Positions 23,032 to 35,524 of a DNA stretch of 64,000 nucleotides are shown here, piece by piece. The DNA comes from Impatiens glandulifera (lineage: Eukaryota; Streptophyta; Magnoliopsida; Ericales; Balsaminaceae). The stretch covers positions 30,129,939-30,193,938 of the forward strand of contig NC_061868.1 in NCBI RefSeq assembly GCF_907164915.1, read 5' to 3'. The translations under genes and the position numbers were made by a program. How positions within the stretch are numbered: position 1 is the stretch's first letter; each line of letters starts with the position of its first letter. The notes under the pieces are model-generated. The model did not search any database. It was not told the DNA's origin and saw nothing but the letters and a program-made list of their open reading frames with translations.

Positions 23032-25900
23032 TTTTGATCGTTGGGTAAGTTTGATTCAACTTATATGCTACCTTATTTATTTTTATATTCGTAATAATAT
23101 TTAATAATAATTATATATATTATATAATTTTTATAATATAAATTTTATATATTTATTTAGAAAATAATTTAATATTTAATTAATAAATAATATTTAATAT
23201 GATATATATATATATATATTATTTAAATTAGAAAATAATTCGTTTTAAAATAAATTATATGAATATATTAGTTTATACAAGTTTTTATTAATATATAATT
23301 TTCATTTTTTATTAAAATAAATACAAAAATTCTTATTAAATTAAAAGAGTATGTTTAAGAACTATAAGATAAAATTAAAAAAATTATATCTACATATTTT
23401 TTATAGTTTATTTTTTTAGATTATGTTTAATAATCTAAGGGAAGGTTATTTGTTTGTTAATATTTTATTTATTATCTGTTATTTAAAAAAAGGATATATT
23501 AAAAATAGTAATATTATAATATTTTAAATAATAAATAAAAATAAAGTGAAATATATATATATATATATATATAATAAATTTATTATGTGATATTGTATTT
23601 ATGTATAAAAAACGAAAAATTGGAATTATATATTTAAACTTATATTTTATTATTGTTTTATATAAATATATAAAAAATAATTGAGAAAAAAAAAATAAAA
23701 TTAATAAAAAATGGAAAAGATGAGAAATAATTAATAAAATATTAAATTGACAGTGAGAAAAAAAAAACTAAAATATTATAAGATTTCACGATAAAGAGGG
23801 GATAGAGATAAAAAAAAAAATTATATTTAAACGCAAACTATGTTTAATTATAATTTTTTTTTTATAACTATTATATCACATTATTACTTAAGCTCAAGTA
23901 TAAGATGTACTATTCATCTCTCAAAGTAATCAAAAGGTGTTTTTTTGTTCTTTGGGAAAATGACAAAGACAAAGGGTGTATTTTTGTTCTTTGTGTTCTA
24001 TGTGAGTGGGCGGTTTCCTTTCCCTTCATTCAACTTGTCATGTTCCATTGTTACCTTCAAAACAATCATTTTGCTTGACCCTCATCCAACTTTCATTAAT
24101 AATATTATTAATATTAATATTATTCACCATTTGTGAACCTAACAATGTTACTTTATAACTATTAATTAAAGATTAATACACTGTTTCTTCGACATCACTC
24201 TAGTTTGTCAAATAGATGAACAAAAACAATTGGATCAATGTTAGGTCATGCATCAAATCTAATTATATGTGTAATTATTGTTGTCTACTCCATGTTAATG
24301 TTCATTTTCATCTCACGAAGGTTTAGTAGTTAACATAATTAAATTTAGCGGTCGAATAGATTTCAACACTTTATGAGATTTAAATAATATAAAATTAATA
24401 TTTTATAATATCTTCTTCAACTTTAAGTTGTCTGAAGTTTTATTATATTAAGATTAAAGAATGAATCATGTAAGTAATATATTTGTAAGATATTATCATA
24501 ATATTATAATATTATGTCAATATATTTAATATAACTAGCAAAGTGGCATTACATTGCAAAGATGAATTAAATAAATTATGTCGATATTTTATATTATAAT
24601 TTTAAAATATATATTTTCGATTTAAAGTTAATAATCAATATCATATGTTTCAAATATTATATAATACATATTCAACTAAATTAATAAATATTATACGATT
24701 AAAATGATAGTAAAATAGGAAGAAAAAAACATAATTGAATAACTATAGTAAAATAGACCAAAATATTTATTATAAATATATATATATAAAAACTATATTA
24801 TTTTATTTAAGAAAATAAATATGTTAAAAGCATATACATAAACAAATATTTTATCTCATTTTGGATGCATTTCTAATATTTATTATCATTTAAAATTAAA
24901 TGTAAAAATAAATCACATGATTAGAAGATATTATTAAAATAAATAAAAAAAATTATAATAAAATTGAAAAAAAAAGAATGATAATCACATTTATTAAAGT
25001 TTATATTGTTTTGTCAGACAAATTAAACATATTAAAATTTAAAGTACATAACCGTGTATTTTACTTTCTTGTGTTTATCATTTTACTCGTTTAATATTTT
25101 AATTCATATTTTTATATTATTCTACACATTGGTTTGACTAATAGTAAAACAAATATAAAATGACATATTAAATATTATAAAATGTATTTAATTCAGAAAA
25201 TTATACAAAATCATTAATTTGTAAGCGATAAAGATAGAATAAAAGATACTTGTAAGTAAGTAGAAATTAAATATGGTAGTTTTAAATAAAATAGAATCCA
25301 AACATGCTCTAACTAATTTTATCCTAATCCAGTCTTGTGATTGGGTAGAAAATAGGGCCTTCATAGAATCTTGGTTAAATTTGAATTGAAGTAGTTTTTT
25401 TAAAACTAAATCAAGTTTGAATAATAGAAGTTTATCTAAAATAATTTGGTGGAATATTATATTTTTTTATGTATATATTTTTAGAGAAATAATTGGGGAG
25501 AGAATTTGGGTGAAGGAATAAGAGAGGGAATGACGTGGCGCTATATGATTGACTGAAAAAATCAAATAATTTCTATCTCTTCTCTCTTTCCTTCCACATT
25601 TTTCCATTTTTCTAACCAATGAAGTAATGTCAAGTCATTCCCTCCCTCAAATTCCCTCTCCCTATATCACTCCTCATATTTTTAATATAGGTAGATTGTT
25701 TAGACATTCTCATTTTTTTTTTAAAATGTTTTAATTGAGATGTTAATTTTTATCTCTTTAAAAACATTCTTTTACTTAAAATTATTTTAGTAAAATATTT
25801 TATTTAAAATAAAACAACACTGTTTAACCAACTTAATGCTCGAACCCAGAAACTTAGGGTTATGATGCATCTCTTATTGTTGGGATATTTTATTTATATG
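23032..25900. other. AT-rich intergenic DNA
   Basis: No coding region or clear element end was found. The stretch has poly-A/T runs and a (TA)n tract near 23555. The beginning (TTTGATTCAACTTATATGC) resembles 3680-3720. The last part before the terpene synthase is presumably its promoter region. Confidence 0.55.
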
Positions 25901-25924
25901 TATATTCTTAGTGACTCATTTTTA

Positions 25925-25934
25925 TCTATAAATA
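25925..25934 (+). promoter_or_regulatory. Putative TATA box of the terpene synthase gene
   Basis: TCTATAAATA lies about 75 bp upstream of the first ATG, a suitable place for a plant core promoter. This rests on position and sequence alone. Confidence 0.45.
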
Positions 25935-26003
25935 TGAAAGTGGAATGAGAATTAAGACATTCCAATATCGACTCTCTATTCTTTAACCATTAGAAAGAAA
26001 TAA

Positions 26004-29000
26004 ATGATGATGATATCTCACTGTTTTCAGTTTCCGCTAGCACTCCAACATTTTTCATCATCAAGATTTGGCAAGAAAACAACTAATTATAATAACCATG
26101 GAATTAATCCATCAGCATCCATCAATATAAATCAAGTTTCCGATCAGATCAGCGTCGACGTCCGGCGATCAGCCGATTACCATCCCACCATTTGGGATCC
26201 AAAGCTTATTCAATCATTAACCACCACTTACACCGTAATCTATCTCTTAAACTGTTCATAATCGATCACTAGTAATTATTTAAAGAAAATTGATCATTAT
26301 TTTTAACAATGCAGTATGAAATACATGGAAACAGATTGGATAAGTTGAAAAAGCAAGTTAGCACGTTACTAAAATCCACCAAGGACGTGTCAATCCTCTT
26401 GAAGCTCATCGACTCTATCCAACGATCTGGAGTGGCTTACCATTTCAATCAAGAAATAGACGACGTTTTCAACCTCGTCTTGTCGTTTGTCACCAATGGC
26501 ACTAGTCTTTCAACAACCGCGCTGCGGTTTCGTCTTCTAAGACAACGTGGTCATTTCGTAAACACGAGTAAGTATAAATCATAGTGAACGTTATTATTAA
26601 GTAAACTAATAATTAAATGAGTTTTATTATAAAGGAATTATAATTTCTAATAAAAAAGAAGAGTATAAACTAAATATGCAAGTAAAAAGTTTGAAACGGT
26701 TGAATCCAATGGTCCGGTTTAGTGCCGGTCGAACACTAAACTTTGAAAGGAAGCGAAAAAGAAAAGATATTTGGAAAGAGGGTTGATTTTAACATTTTAT
26801 TAAATTATAATTAAATAGAACTAATATGGCACCCACTTATATAATTCCGTTACATTCAAAACGCTTCTAGATGGAATTGAATCCGTGATCTTATAATCTC
26901 TTAAGTTTAATTCTTATCATTATACTACTTTTGTAGTATTTTGTGATGTTTTATAAAAATATACTTAATTTAGTTATAATTATAAAAATTGATTGAAAAC
27001 TTAATATAATTTTTTTTAAAACAAAATTGATTTATAATTGTATTATTTTGATAATAATTGTTGGCAAACGAATAAACCGATCAAACAAATTTATAATCGA
27101 CTGAACCGACCAATAAATCGAAACTAAATATTTAAGATTTTCTCAAACCAAATTCAACAATTTTGTTTTGTATTTCTGTATACAAACGGACCGAATTACA
27201 TAACTCTATAGTCATAATTACGATGTTTGTCATCCTCCTAAATAAAAAAAAAGACTATTTAAAATTGAATAAATTTAAATCTTATTTGACTAAAGTTTTT
27301 TTTTAGATTATTTTAGTTAAATATTTACTTAAAATTTTAATTTTAAAAATTAAATTAAAATATAATAGTATTTTAATTAATTAAGTTATTTAATGGTTGA
27401 TATGAGATTATTTAAAAATTATGAATTTAAATATTATTTGAATGAAAAGTGAATTTTTCTAAATTATTAAAATGTTTTTTAATATTTAAATTTTAAATTT
27501 AGAAATATAAATGTTTTAATATTTAAGAAAAGAATAAAGTTATTTGATGATTTAATGTCCACAATTTTTTTTTTGTTTTTTTTTAAAACGCAACTAACTT
27601 AATATTATATAACTTAAACTAATCATTTTAACTATTAATATTTCATTTCACTTAACTTTAACAAATCATTTTGCTAGCTAGACTTAATTAACTTGTTTGG
27701 CCTATTTTTCTACAACTAATATAACCATATATGTCGATTACTTAAAGTTCAAATAATAATTAACATGCCACATTTTGTATGGAAGATGTTTTCAATGAAT
27801 TCAAGAATGAAAATGGGAACTTCTTGGATAGCTTGAATAATGATCCAGAAGGACTCTTGAATTTATATGAGTCGTCATTTATTGGGATGTGCGGGGAAGA
27901 AGACGACGACATAGAAGAAGCCAGAGATTTTAGCGTGAAACATCTCAAGTCGTTTCTATTAATCAATAGTGATCACCATAACGTGGGCATGAGAAACCGA
28001 GTAGAAGATGCGTTGTCGATCCCCCTACACTGGAGATTCCCAAGATTGGAAGCGAGAAACTTCATTAATCTATTCAAAGACGACAGCGAGATAAATTCAT
28101 CTATTCTACGTGAATTGGCAAGTTTAGATTACAATCTTGTACAGTCAATACATCAAGAGGAGGTTAAAGAATTAACCAAGTAAGTGGCTCTTCATAAACA
28201 TATAATGACATTACCTATTTATATAAGTAATCACGAGAAAAACATAAATTTACAAAAGTATAGATTCTGTAGGAAAGTGTTTTCAAATGTTTAATTTTCA
28301 AATAAAACTGCATAAATATAACCTTGAAATAGTTTAGACAATTTTTTTAACATTTTGATCAAACAATTCACTTACTTCATATATATATTTGAAAAAAATA
28401 TTATCAATATATTTTTGTCGCGTAATCTTAAAATTTGTCAAAAAAACAATATTTGACGACCACTCCTCAATTGAAAAGATTAATTTACTTTAATCAAAAT
28501 TTTGGTGTTATATATTAATAATATCGTTTAAATTTTTTATATTGAAAATTTTAAAACTGTTGTAATTGTATATTACTTTAGAAAAAAACTCAAATATTTT
28601 ATGACTTATTTTTTATTTATAGATGGTGGGAAAATTTAGGTTTTCAAAAAAACTTGAGTTTTTCTCGGGATCGAATGGTGGAGCACTATTTATGGGCAAT
28701 GGGATTTGTGTGGGAACCTCAATACTCAAAGAGTAGGAAAACCCTCACTAAATACGTTTGCATTTTTAGCGTCATCGATGATATCTTTGACATATATGGA
28801 TCACTTGATGAGTTAGAGCTCTTTGTGAAAGCCGTAGAACGGTAAGAATCCGAGCACAATATTTGATTATACAAAATTAGAGTAATAGTCATATGAATTA
28901 TATGTATAATCAGATGGGATTTGAAAGCTATGGATGACCTCCCACAATACATGAAGATATGTTATCTAGCCCTATACAACTTTGGAAACGAAACATCATA

Positions 29001-29786
29001 CGATGTTCTAAGAGATCACGGCATTGTCGTTATTGAATTTGTTAAAAAAGAGGTATATATACAATCTTTGTTTTCTTTCATACTAGGTAATAAACTTTTA
29101 AAAGATGGCTAGTTAAAACTTAACTAATTCGAAAATTTTCGTGTAGTGGGAAAAACTTTGTAAATCGTATCTAACTGAGGCGAGGTGGTTCTACGGTGGA
29201 TATGTGCCATCACCAGAGGAGTACATAGAAAACGCGTGGATTTCAGTTGGCGGCCACGGTGCCATAGTACATGCTTGCCTACTTTTAGGTTTATCCCCTC
29301 TTAATGAGCCCTCTCTTGGTAGTTTTTGTAGTGGGTACGGGCCTCTTTATTGGTCATGTCTTATTACAAGGTTAAGCAATGATATGGGTACAAACGATGT
29401 AAGTTTAAACAAATTGTCATGTGATTAGTTAATCTTCCAACAAGTTGGTTATAACACAAACAACATATAATTAATTTGTGTTTCAATCTTTTAAGGTGGA
29501 AATTGCTAGAGGGGACGTGACAAAATATATCAATAGTTACATGATGCATAAGAGTGTGTCGAAAAAGGAAGCAATGGACATTATAAGTGGCATGATCAAA
29601 GATTCATGGAGAAAGCTTAATGAGGCAAATATGAAGAGGTCTTGTAATCCAATGGTCACAACTTTGTCGTTCAACATGACACGCGCCGCATTATCAATAT
29701 ACCAACATGGTGATGGGATTGGCACCTCTACCGGATTGACCAAAGATCGCTTAACTTCATTGATTGTCGACCCAATTCCAATTTAA
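26004..29786 (+). CDS. Terpene synthase (class I, TPS-b-like, probable plastid monoterpene synthase), seven exons
   Basis: Exons inferred from GT-AG sites and frame: 26004-26234, 26315-26567, 27786-28179, 28623-28841, 28914-29052, 29147-29398, 29496-29786, giving 1779 nt and 592 residues with no stop. Exon phases and the 219-nt and 139-nt exons fit plant TPS genes. Residues 1-53 are Ser/Asn-rich and look like a plastid transit peptide. RRx8W is at 54-64, RDR at 308-310, the metal-binding DDIFD at 345-349, and the second metal site NDMGTNDVE at 490-498. The enzyme should ionise a prenyl diphosphate, most likely geranyl diphosphate, with Mg2+ or Mn2+. RRx8W points to TPS-b and cyclisation capacity, but the product cannot be read from sequence. 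Three in-frame ATGs open the frame; the first is used here. It is the only intact host gene in the window. Confidence 0.93.
26833..26937 (-). mobile_element. SINE relic in terpene synthase intron 2
   Basis: On the - strand, GGATTCAATTCCATCTAGAAG followed by GCGTTTTGA matches the core of the SINEs at 43065 and 44840. The 5' A-box region is weak (AAGTAGTATAATGATAAGA). It lies within the 1218-bp intron 2 (26568-27785) and does not touch the splice sites. Target duplications were not resolved. Confidence 0.65.
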
Positions 29787-30294
29787 TTATCTAGTTTCAT
29801 ATTTTTAAAAATATTTGTTTGAAGTGCAATAATTAAAACATATATATATATATGTGTTACTATCTTTTATTATTTTTATTTGGTATGTTTTATCTTCCTA
29901 ATAATTTATTGAATAATTGTGGTATCTATTGATTTATATTGGAAAGAGATATAAAAGAAAATATTCTCATCTCTTTTCTTTCTTGATTTTTTCATTAAAA
30001 ACTTTAAACAAAATGAAGTTATTTGTTTAAGAATAGGAGAGCCAAACTGCATTATTACATTTTTCATAATTTATTTTCGATTTGATCCATATCTCTTTTT
30101 TACTCCTCAGTTTAATTAGAACTTAATTTTCCCCTTATAATGGAAATAATATGATTAATTAACTTTTCCTTAAATTTATATTTTCTCACTTTCACATTAT
30201 TTATTAAAGTATAAATGTTATGTGATTATTTAGACATCTATAATAAATATGTGGACATATTTGTGTAAAAGCTGAAATATATCAGTTACTATTT
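29787..30294. other. 3' flank of the terpene synthase, AT-rich
   Basis: Contains a short TA run (about 29840-29855) and poly-T stretches. It presumably holds the 3' UTR and polyadenylation region. No other feature was recognised. Confidence 0.5.
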
Positions 30295-30690
30295 TGTTGT
30301 TGGGCCGAATAATAAATTAGTATATTTGGGCTAGGTCCCCAACCTATTTAGATAGCCTACCTATTATGTTTCTCTCATTAGACAAAATATTGTAGAAATT
30401 TGTTCATCTCTCAATAACACTCAAGAAGCTCTATCGATAAAGGGTTGGAAGACATAAACCCCACCCTCATCAAACATTCCGATCCAAGTCCAAATTCATA
30501 ATTAGGAGATCCAAAATCGAGAGAAGATCCGAGGAACAATGAAGAACGACTTAATGAACCGTTCTACATTTAAGATATTGTATGTTTCCGCAATTAAAGT
30601 TTATCTCAATTTATCGACATAGAGTATACAGATTATAGACTTAAAGATTAAAGATTTAAGCTAAAGATTCTAAAATGTGGTATTAGAGTC
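30295..30690 (+). mobile_element. Orphan copia-type LTR with primer-binding site
   Basis: It begins TGTTGTTGGGCCGAATAA and runs to about 30677. Directly after comes TGGTATTAGAGTC, the same tRNA-Met-type primer site used by the copia element at 56150. No matching second LTR was found here, and its sequence differs from the LTR at 35318, so it is not simply the 5' LTR of the next element. Confidence 0.5.
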
Positions 30691-31021
30691 TTCTCTATGT
30701 AATAAATTCAAATTTAGGTTTATAATTTTTTTTAAGAATATGAAAAGACAAACATTCATTGTCAAATTCCTTTTAAAAAAACTAATAAGGATAGATCCTT
30801 AAATTTTTAGGTTAATGAGAATATGAATAAGAATTATATATGTCTCAAGTTCAAATTGAATTGAATTGAATGATCATTAAGAAGTCTTAAGGAATTATGT
30901 TTTTCTAGTGGTTAATGAGCATTATTTTTTTAAAAATTGGTCAAATTAATAACTAAATGATATATTTATATATGCTTTGAATTTAAGCGTCGATGTTTCA
31001 TTTTCGTTCTCCTTTAATTCT

Positions 31022-31062
<41 letters not shown>

Positions 31063-31140
31063 TATTATAAATTGATTTCTCTTAAATTGCATTGATTTAT
31101 CCGAAAGATTTGATTTCAATTGGAATTTGGTTATTCACCT

Positions 31141-31176
31141 TGTACGAGGATCCCCGCTAAGCATCCATGGATGAAT

Positions 31177-31210
<34 letters not shown>

Positions 31211-31229
31211 TAGGTTCAATTCCTATTGG
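31141..31229 (+). other. trnI-CAU: Plastid-derived fragment with trnI-CAU (NUPT), truncated
   Basis: Positions 31161-31229 match, from memory, plastid tRNA-Ile(CAU): GCATCCATGG start, D-loop TGGTTAAAGC, anticodon loop CTCATAAT, T-loop GGTTCAATTCC. The preceding bases (CGAGGATCCCCGCTAA) also fit the plastid region upstream of that gene. One G replaces the usual C near position 11 of the tRNA. The last few acceptor-stem bases are replaced by unrelated sequence, so the 3' stem cannot pair and no functional tRNA is expected. Copia gag sequence begins right at the break. Confidence 0.85.
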
Positions 31230-32055
31230 GAAGTCTAAGAAACCCAAGGATGATGATCCGAGATTGGATGATTGGGAATCGGACAATGCCACGGTGAAAA
31301 CGTGGCTCTTTAATTCTATGGAACCAAATATTCGGAAGAGCTATCTATTTCTTGCCACTGTTCAAGAAATTTGGAACTTGATAGTTATGATGTACTCCCA
31401 TTCTGGAAATTGTTCGAAAGTTTATGAGATTTGAAAGAGAGTTCGGGAGATAGTATAGGGTAACAGGACACTAGTAGAGTACTACTCTGAGTTGACTGGG
31501 TTATGGACGGAGCTACATCATTATCGCATCTTTAGAGCAGAATGTACGAAAGATGTAGAAGCCTATCAAAGGATTGTAGAAGAAGATCGTCTGATTAACT
31601 TCCTAGCTGGGCTAGATATATACTATGATCTCATTAAGGCAGAATTGATCGGGAAAGTTCCACTCCCTGATGTTTTGAATGCCCATGCTCGTATTAAGGG
31701 GGAGGAGACTCGACGACATACTATGGTTCCTCAATCGAAACACTCTGATCGTTTTTCTCTTGTTGCTACCCATGTTCCTGTTACCACCCCGTCAGTAGCA
31801 CCTCCCTTTGTTGATGTGAGTCCACCTCTATGTGATCACTACCAGAAGACGAGGCATACTCGTGATAGTTGTTTTCTCTTACATCCTCACATTCATGGCC
31901 GTGGTCGTGGGCGTGACTCTGGAGGACATCATCAGTATAATGCTCACCTTTCAGTGGAGACACAAATTTACCAACTCTTCTGCTTCTTCCACATCCTCTC
32001 ATCTTGCCCATTCCGGTATGGCTTCTACTTTAACAACCTCACAGTCTTCTTCTAA
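31230..32055 (+). pseudogene. Copia gag (UBN2-type) with zinc knuckle
   Basis: Frame pieces read DDWESDNATVKTWLFNSM and then FLAGLDIYYDLIKAELI, typical of copia gag. A degraded CCHC knuckle follows (CDHYQKTRHTRDSCFLLH, about 31835-31885) in which a Gly-containing position is changed. The longest open stretch is 31492-32055. There are stops near 31430-31460. Gag would form the particle. This copy is interrupted and 5'-truncated. Confidence 0.8.
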
Positions 32056-32059
32056 CTCT

Positions 32060-33360
32060 TAGATCATCGATTCAGGAGCCTCTGACCATATGACAAATTC
32101 TTCTAGCTTGTTTAGCTCTTATTTATCTCAATATAATACAGTTCAAGTTGCAGATGGATCTCTTATACCTATTCTAGGAAAATGGTCTATTCAGCTTTCT
32201 TCTAGGTTACCTTTAAACTTTGTCTTACATGTTCCATCATCCACTTCAAATTTGTTATCTGTTAAACGTATTACAGAGTCTCTAAATTGCTCGGTAACAT
32301 TCTTCCCTTCTCATTGTGTTTTTCAGGACATAACAATCGGTCAGACGATTGGTGGGGGTAAAGTTTTTAATGGCTTATATATCTTAGAGGATGTGCCTAC
32401 TTCTTCACTGATGGTCCACCAAGTATCAACTAACTCTCCGTTAGATTTTTGCATTCATGGCATAGACATTGTGGTCATCCCTCATTTGGTGTATTAGAAC
32501 TTCTTTTTCATACTTTAACTAAGAAATGTAGTAGGTTTGACTTTATGTGTGATCCATGTGAACTTGTGAAACACTAACGTTCCAGTTACCCTATTAGTAA
32601 TCAAAGGAGCATGACTCCATTTTCTGTCATTCATTCTGATGTTTGGGGTCCGTCTCGAGTTACTGGTCGTTCTGGTTATATATGGTTTGTCACTTTTATT
32701 GATTGTCATATGCGTCTCACTTGGATTTACTTACTTAGTCACAAAAATGAAGTATTTGAATGCTTTAAATTATTTCATGCTATGATTCATACATAATTTC
32801 AAGCTGTTATACAAATCTTACGGACCAACAATGGTATAGAGTATACTAATGGGGATTTTGAGTCTTACTCATATTCTCATGGAATTGTGCATCTTACTAC
32901 ATGTGTCAAAACTTTTGAGCAAAATGGGATAGCAGAGAGAAAGAATGGTCATCTTTTGGAGGTTACTAGGTCTCTTATGTTTACTATGCATGTTCCTAGT
33001 TTCTTATGGGGAGATGCAGTTTTAACTGCATCATATTTAATTAACCATCTTCCCTCTACTGTTCTTAAGTTCAAGACTCCAACTTCATTTCTCCCACATA
33101 CTTCAAAACATCCTCTCCCACTTTGTGTCTTTGGATGTGTCTGTTTTGTTTATAACTCTACTCCATCGTGTAGAAAGTTAGATCCCCGAGCTCTAAAATG
33201 TGTCTTTATCGGTTATTCTCCAACTCAGAAAGGATACAAATGCTATCATCCTCCCACTAAACGAGTGTTTGTTAGTCATGATGTTACTTTCTGGGAGTCA
33301 ACTCTTTATTACACATTCAACTCATGTTTACCTCTTCAGGGGGAGAGTTTAGAAAAATAA
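32060..33360 (+). pseudogene. Copia protease and integrase
   Basis: The protease active site IDSGASDHMT is at about 32066-32095. A GAG-pre-integrase segment (WHRHCGHPSFGVL) lies near 32465-32500. The integrase core runs from HSDVWGPS (about 32632) through FEQNGIAERKNG (about 32910-32945). The C-terminal integrase region (LDPRALKCVFIGYSPTQKGYKCYHP) lies near 33180-33260. Several stops and frameshifts separate these pieces. Confidence 0.85.
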
Positions 33361-33524
33361 GAAATAAACATGGAGTCTTCTTCCACTCCCATCGACCCTC
33401 TTACTTTTCCAAGACAGGAGGAGAGGGAAGCACCTTCTAGTGGAGAATTATGTTTACAGGTGGAAAGGGAAGCACCTTCTAGTGGAGAACCATGTTTGAA
33501 ACCTGGTAGACTGGATGGACCAAT

Positions 33525-35310
33525 TTGGTGACATACCCACGCAGACAACATGAAGATGCTATATTACCCCCTAAATTGTCTGATTCGGAAGTTAGTCCTA
33601 CAGTTCCTCCTTCTTCCTATATAAACGGTAATCCTTCTCTTTCTAACCTTGATCTTCCCATAGCTGCTAGAAAAAGTTCTAGAAAATGTACTCAGCATCC
33701 TATTTCTATCTTCGTCTCTTATGATTCTATATCTCCTTCCTATTGTGCATTTATTTCCACTTTGTCTTCTATTCCTATTCCTCAGCCTTGGCAGGATGCT
33801 ATACTTGAACCAAAGTGGGAATGTGCTATGGGTGAAGAGATGAATGCTCTTAAGAAGAGTGGAACATGGGATCTTGTGACTCTTCCTGTTGGCAAAAAAA
33901 TAGTTGGATGCAAATGGGTGTTCACTATAAAATACAAGCCAGATGGGTCGGTTGAAAGGTATAAGGCAAGACTGGTTGCGAAGGGGTACACACAGACACT
34001 TGGGATTGACTATCAGGAGACGTTCTCTCCCGTCGCCAAGATGAACTCTATTCGGATCCTAATTTCTTGTGCTGCCAATCTAGGATGGAATCTTTAGCAG
34101 CTTGATGTGAAAATGCCTTTTTGCATGGCAACCTAAAGGAAGAAGTTTATATGGATGTCCCTCCTAGCTTCTCATCTCACATTACAGAAGGGAAAGTGTG
34201 TAACCTCAAGAAAACTTTGTATGGGCTAAAACAATCTCCTAGAGCATGGTTTGGGAGATTTCACGGTGCTATAATAAAGTTTGGGTTCAAGAAGACCAAC
34301 TCAGACCATACAATGTTTGTTAAGAGACAAGGACGCAAAATCACAATATTAATTGTGTATGTCGATGACATCATTGTAATGGGTGATGATGAAGATGAGA
34401 TTAACTTAATCAAACAACGGTTGGCGATCGAGTTTGAGGTCAAAGAATTGGGTTCTTTGCGGTACTTTCTTGGGATTGAGATAGCTAGATCGTCTCGTGG
34501 GATCTTTTTCTCCCAACGGAAGTATGTTCTTGATCTCCTATCTAATACTGAGATGTTGGGATGCAAACCTGCAGACTCACCTTTTGAAGCTAATCATAAG
34601 CTCTTCAGAGGTGTTGGTACTGAGGTGGATAAGGAGAGATATCAACGGTTAGACGGGAGACTTATATACCTTGCTCATATTAGACCTGACATTACATATG
34701 TTGTTGGTGTTGTGAGCCAATACATGAATGATCCTCGTGAGACTCATATGGATGCAGTCTAGCACATTCTGAGATACTTGAAGACAACATCGGGTAAGGG
34801 CTTGTTGTTTAACCTCAAGGTCACCTAGATGTTCAAGGATATACCGACTTAGATTGGGTTGGCTCCTTGGATAATAGACGTTCCACCTCATGTTATTGTG
34901 CATTTGTTGGAGGTAACCTGGTAACTTGGCGCAGCAAGAAACAAGCGGTGGTACCAAGGTCTAGTGCCAAGGAAAAGTACAGAGCTATAGCACTTGGCGT
35001 TAGTGAGCTCTTGTGGACTCGGTCCCTTCTTGTAGAACATGGTTTCACACCAACTGGTCCTATGAAGCTAATTTGTGATAACAAGACTGCTATCTCTATT
35101 GCTCATGATTCGGTTCAACACGATCGAACCAATCATATTGAGATTGACCGACACTTCATCAAGGAGAAGATTTTCAGCGGTCTCCTCTGTACCCCGTATG
35201 TAAAGACTGGCGATCAACTAGCCGATGTCTTAACTAAGGGTCTTAGTAGTAGAGATTTTGTTCCCATTATAAGCAAGTTAGGCATGATGAATATATTTGC
35301 TCCAACTTGA
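33525..35310 (+). pseudogene. Copia reverse transcriptase and RNase H
   Basis: RT begins near 33780 with [12 protein letters not shown], then [24 protein letters not shown] at about 34096-34098 and a nearby frameshift break it. RT resumes to the catalytic YVDDIIVMGDD (about 34360-34390). RNase H covers about 34860-35300, with RSTSCYCAFVGGN, HIEIDRHFIKEKI and DQLADVLTKGL, and stops at 35310 just before the polypurine tract. Confidence 0.88.
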
Positions 35311-35317
35311 GGGGGAG

Positions 35318-35489
35318 TGTTTAAATAATGGGTTAATATTGTATAGTATTTATATATTTAGGGTGTTATGTATTAAGGGCCCAGATACATTAGGTTTTAA
35401 TCCTCTGATCTATATATATAATCTCCATCTATTGGAGAGGCTATAACTATGGAAAATCCTATCATTGAATCCTTTCATTCGTAACAACA
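35318..35489 (+). mobile_element. Copia 3' LTR
   Basis: Starts TGTTTAAATAATGG directly after the purine tract and ends near TAACAACA, about 170 bp. The exact end is uncertain by three bases. Confidence 0.65.
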
Positions 35490-35524
35490 TTATACATGTG
35501 TGCAGGGATATTCCAAAGTTTGAA

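Larger units (their letters stand above)
31230..35489 (+). mobile_element. 5'-truncated Ty1/copia element
   Basis: Contains gag through RNase H and a 3' LTR but no 5' LTR or primer site; it starts abruptly inside gag at the plastid fragment. Domains are in order and the pol is broken into several frames. A purine tract TTGAGGGGGAG (about 35307-35317) precedes the 3' LTR (35318 to about 35486-35489, TGTTTAAATAATGGG...TAACA). Confidence 0.9.

Noticed and set aside
23945..24136. 63-codon ORF upstream of the terpene synthase
   Set aside because: Low-complexity C-terminus from ATTAAT repeats; no known domain.
24480..24540. Possible TRIM LTR fragment (GATATTATCATAATATTATAA)
   Set aside because: The similarity is confined to AT-rich words and there are no ends or target duplication.
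31161..31229. A functional tRNA-Ile gene
   Set aside because: The sequence matches the plastid gene, not a nuclear one, and the 3' acceptor stem is missing, so it is listed as an organelle-derived fragment.
30295..35489. One complete copia element with the orphan LTR as its 5' LTR
   Set aside because: The LTR at 30295 does not match the 3' LTR at 35318, and plastid DNA separates it from gag.
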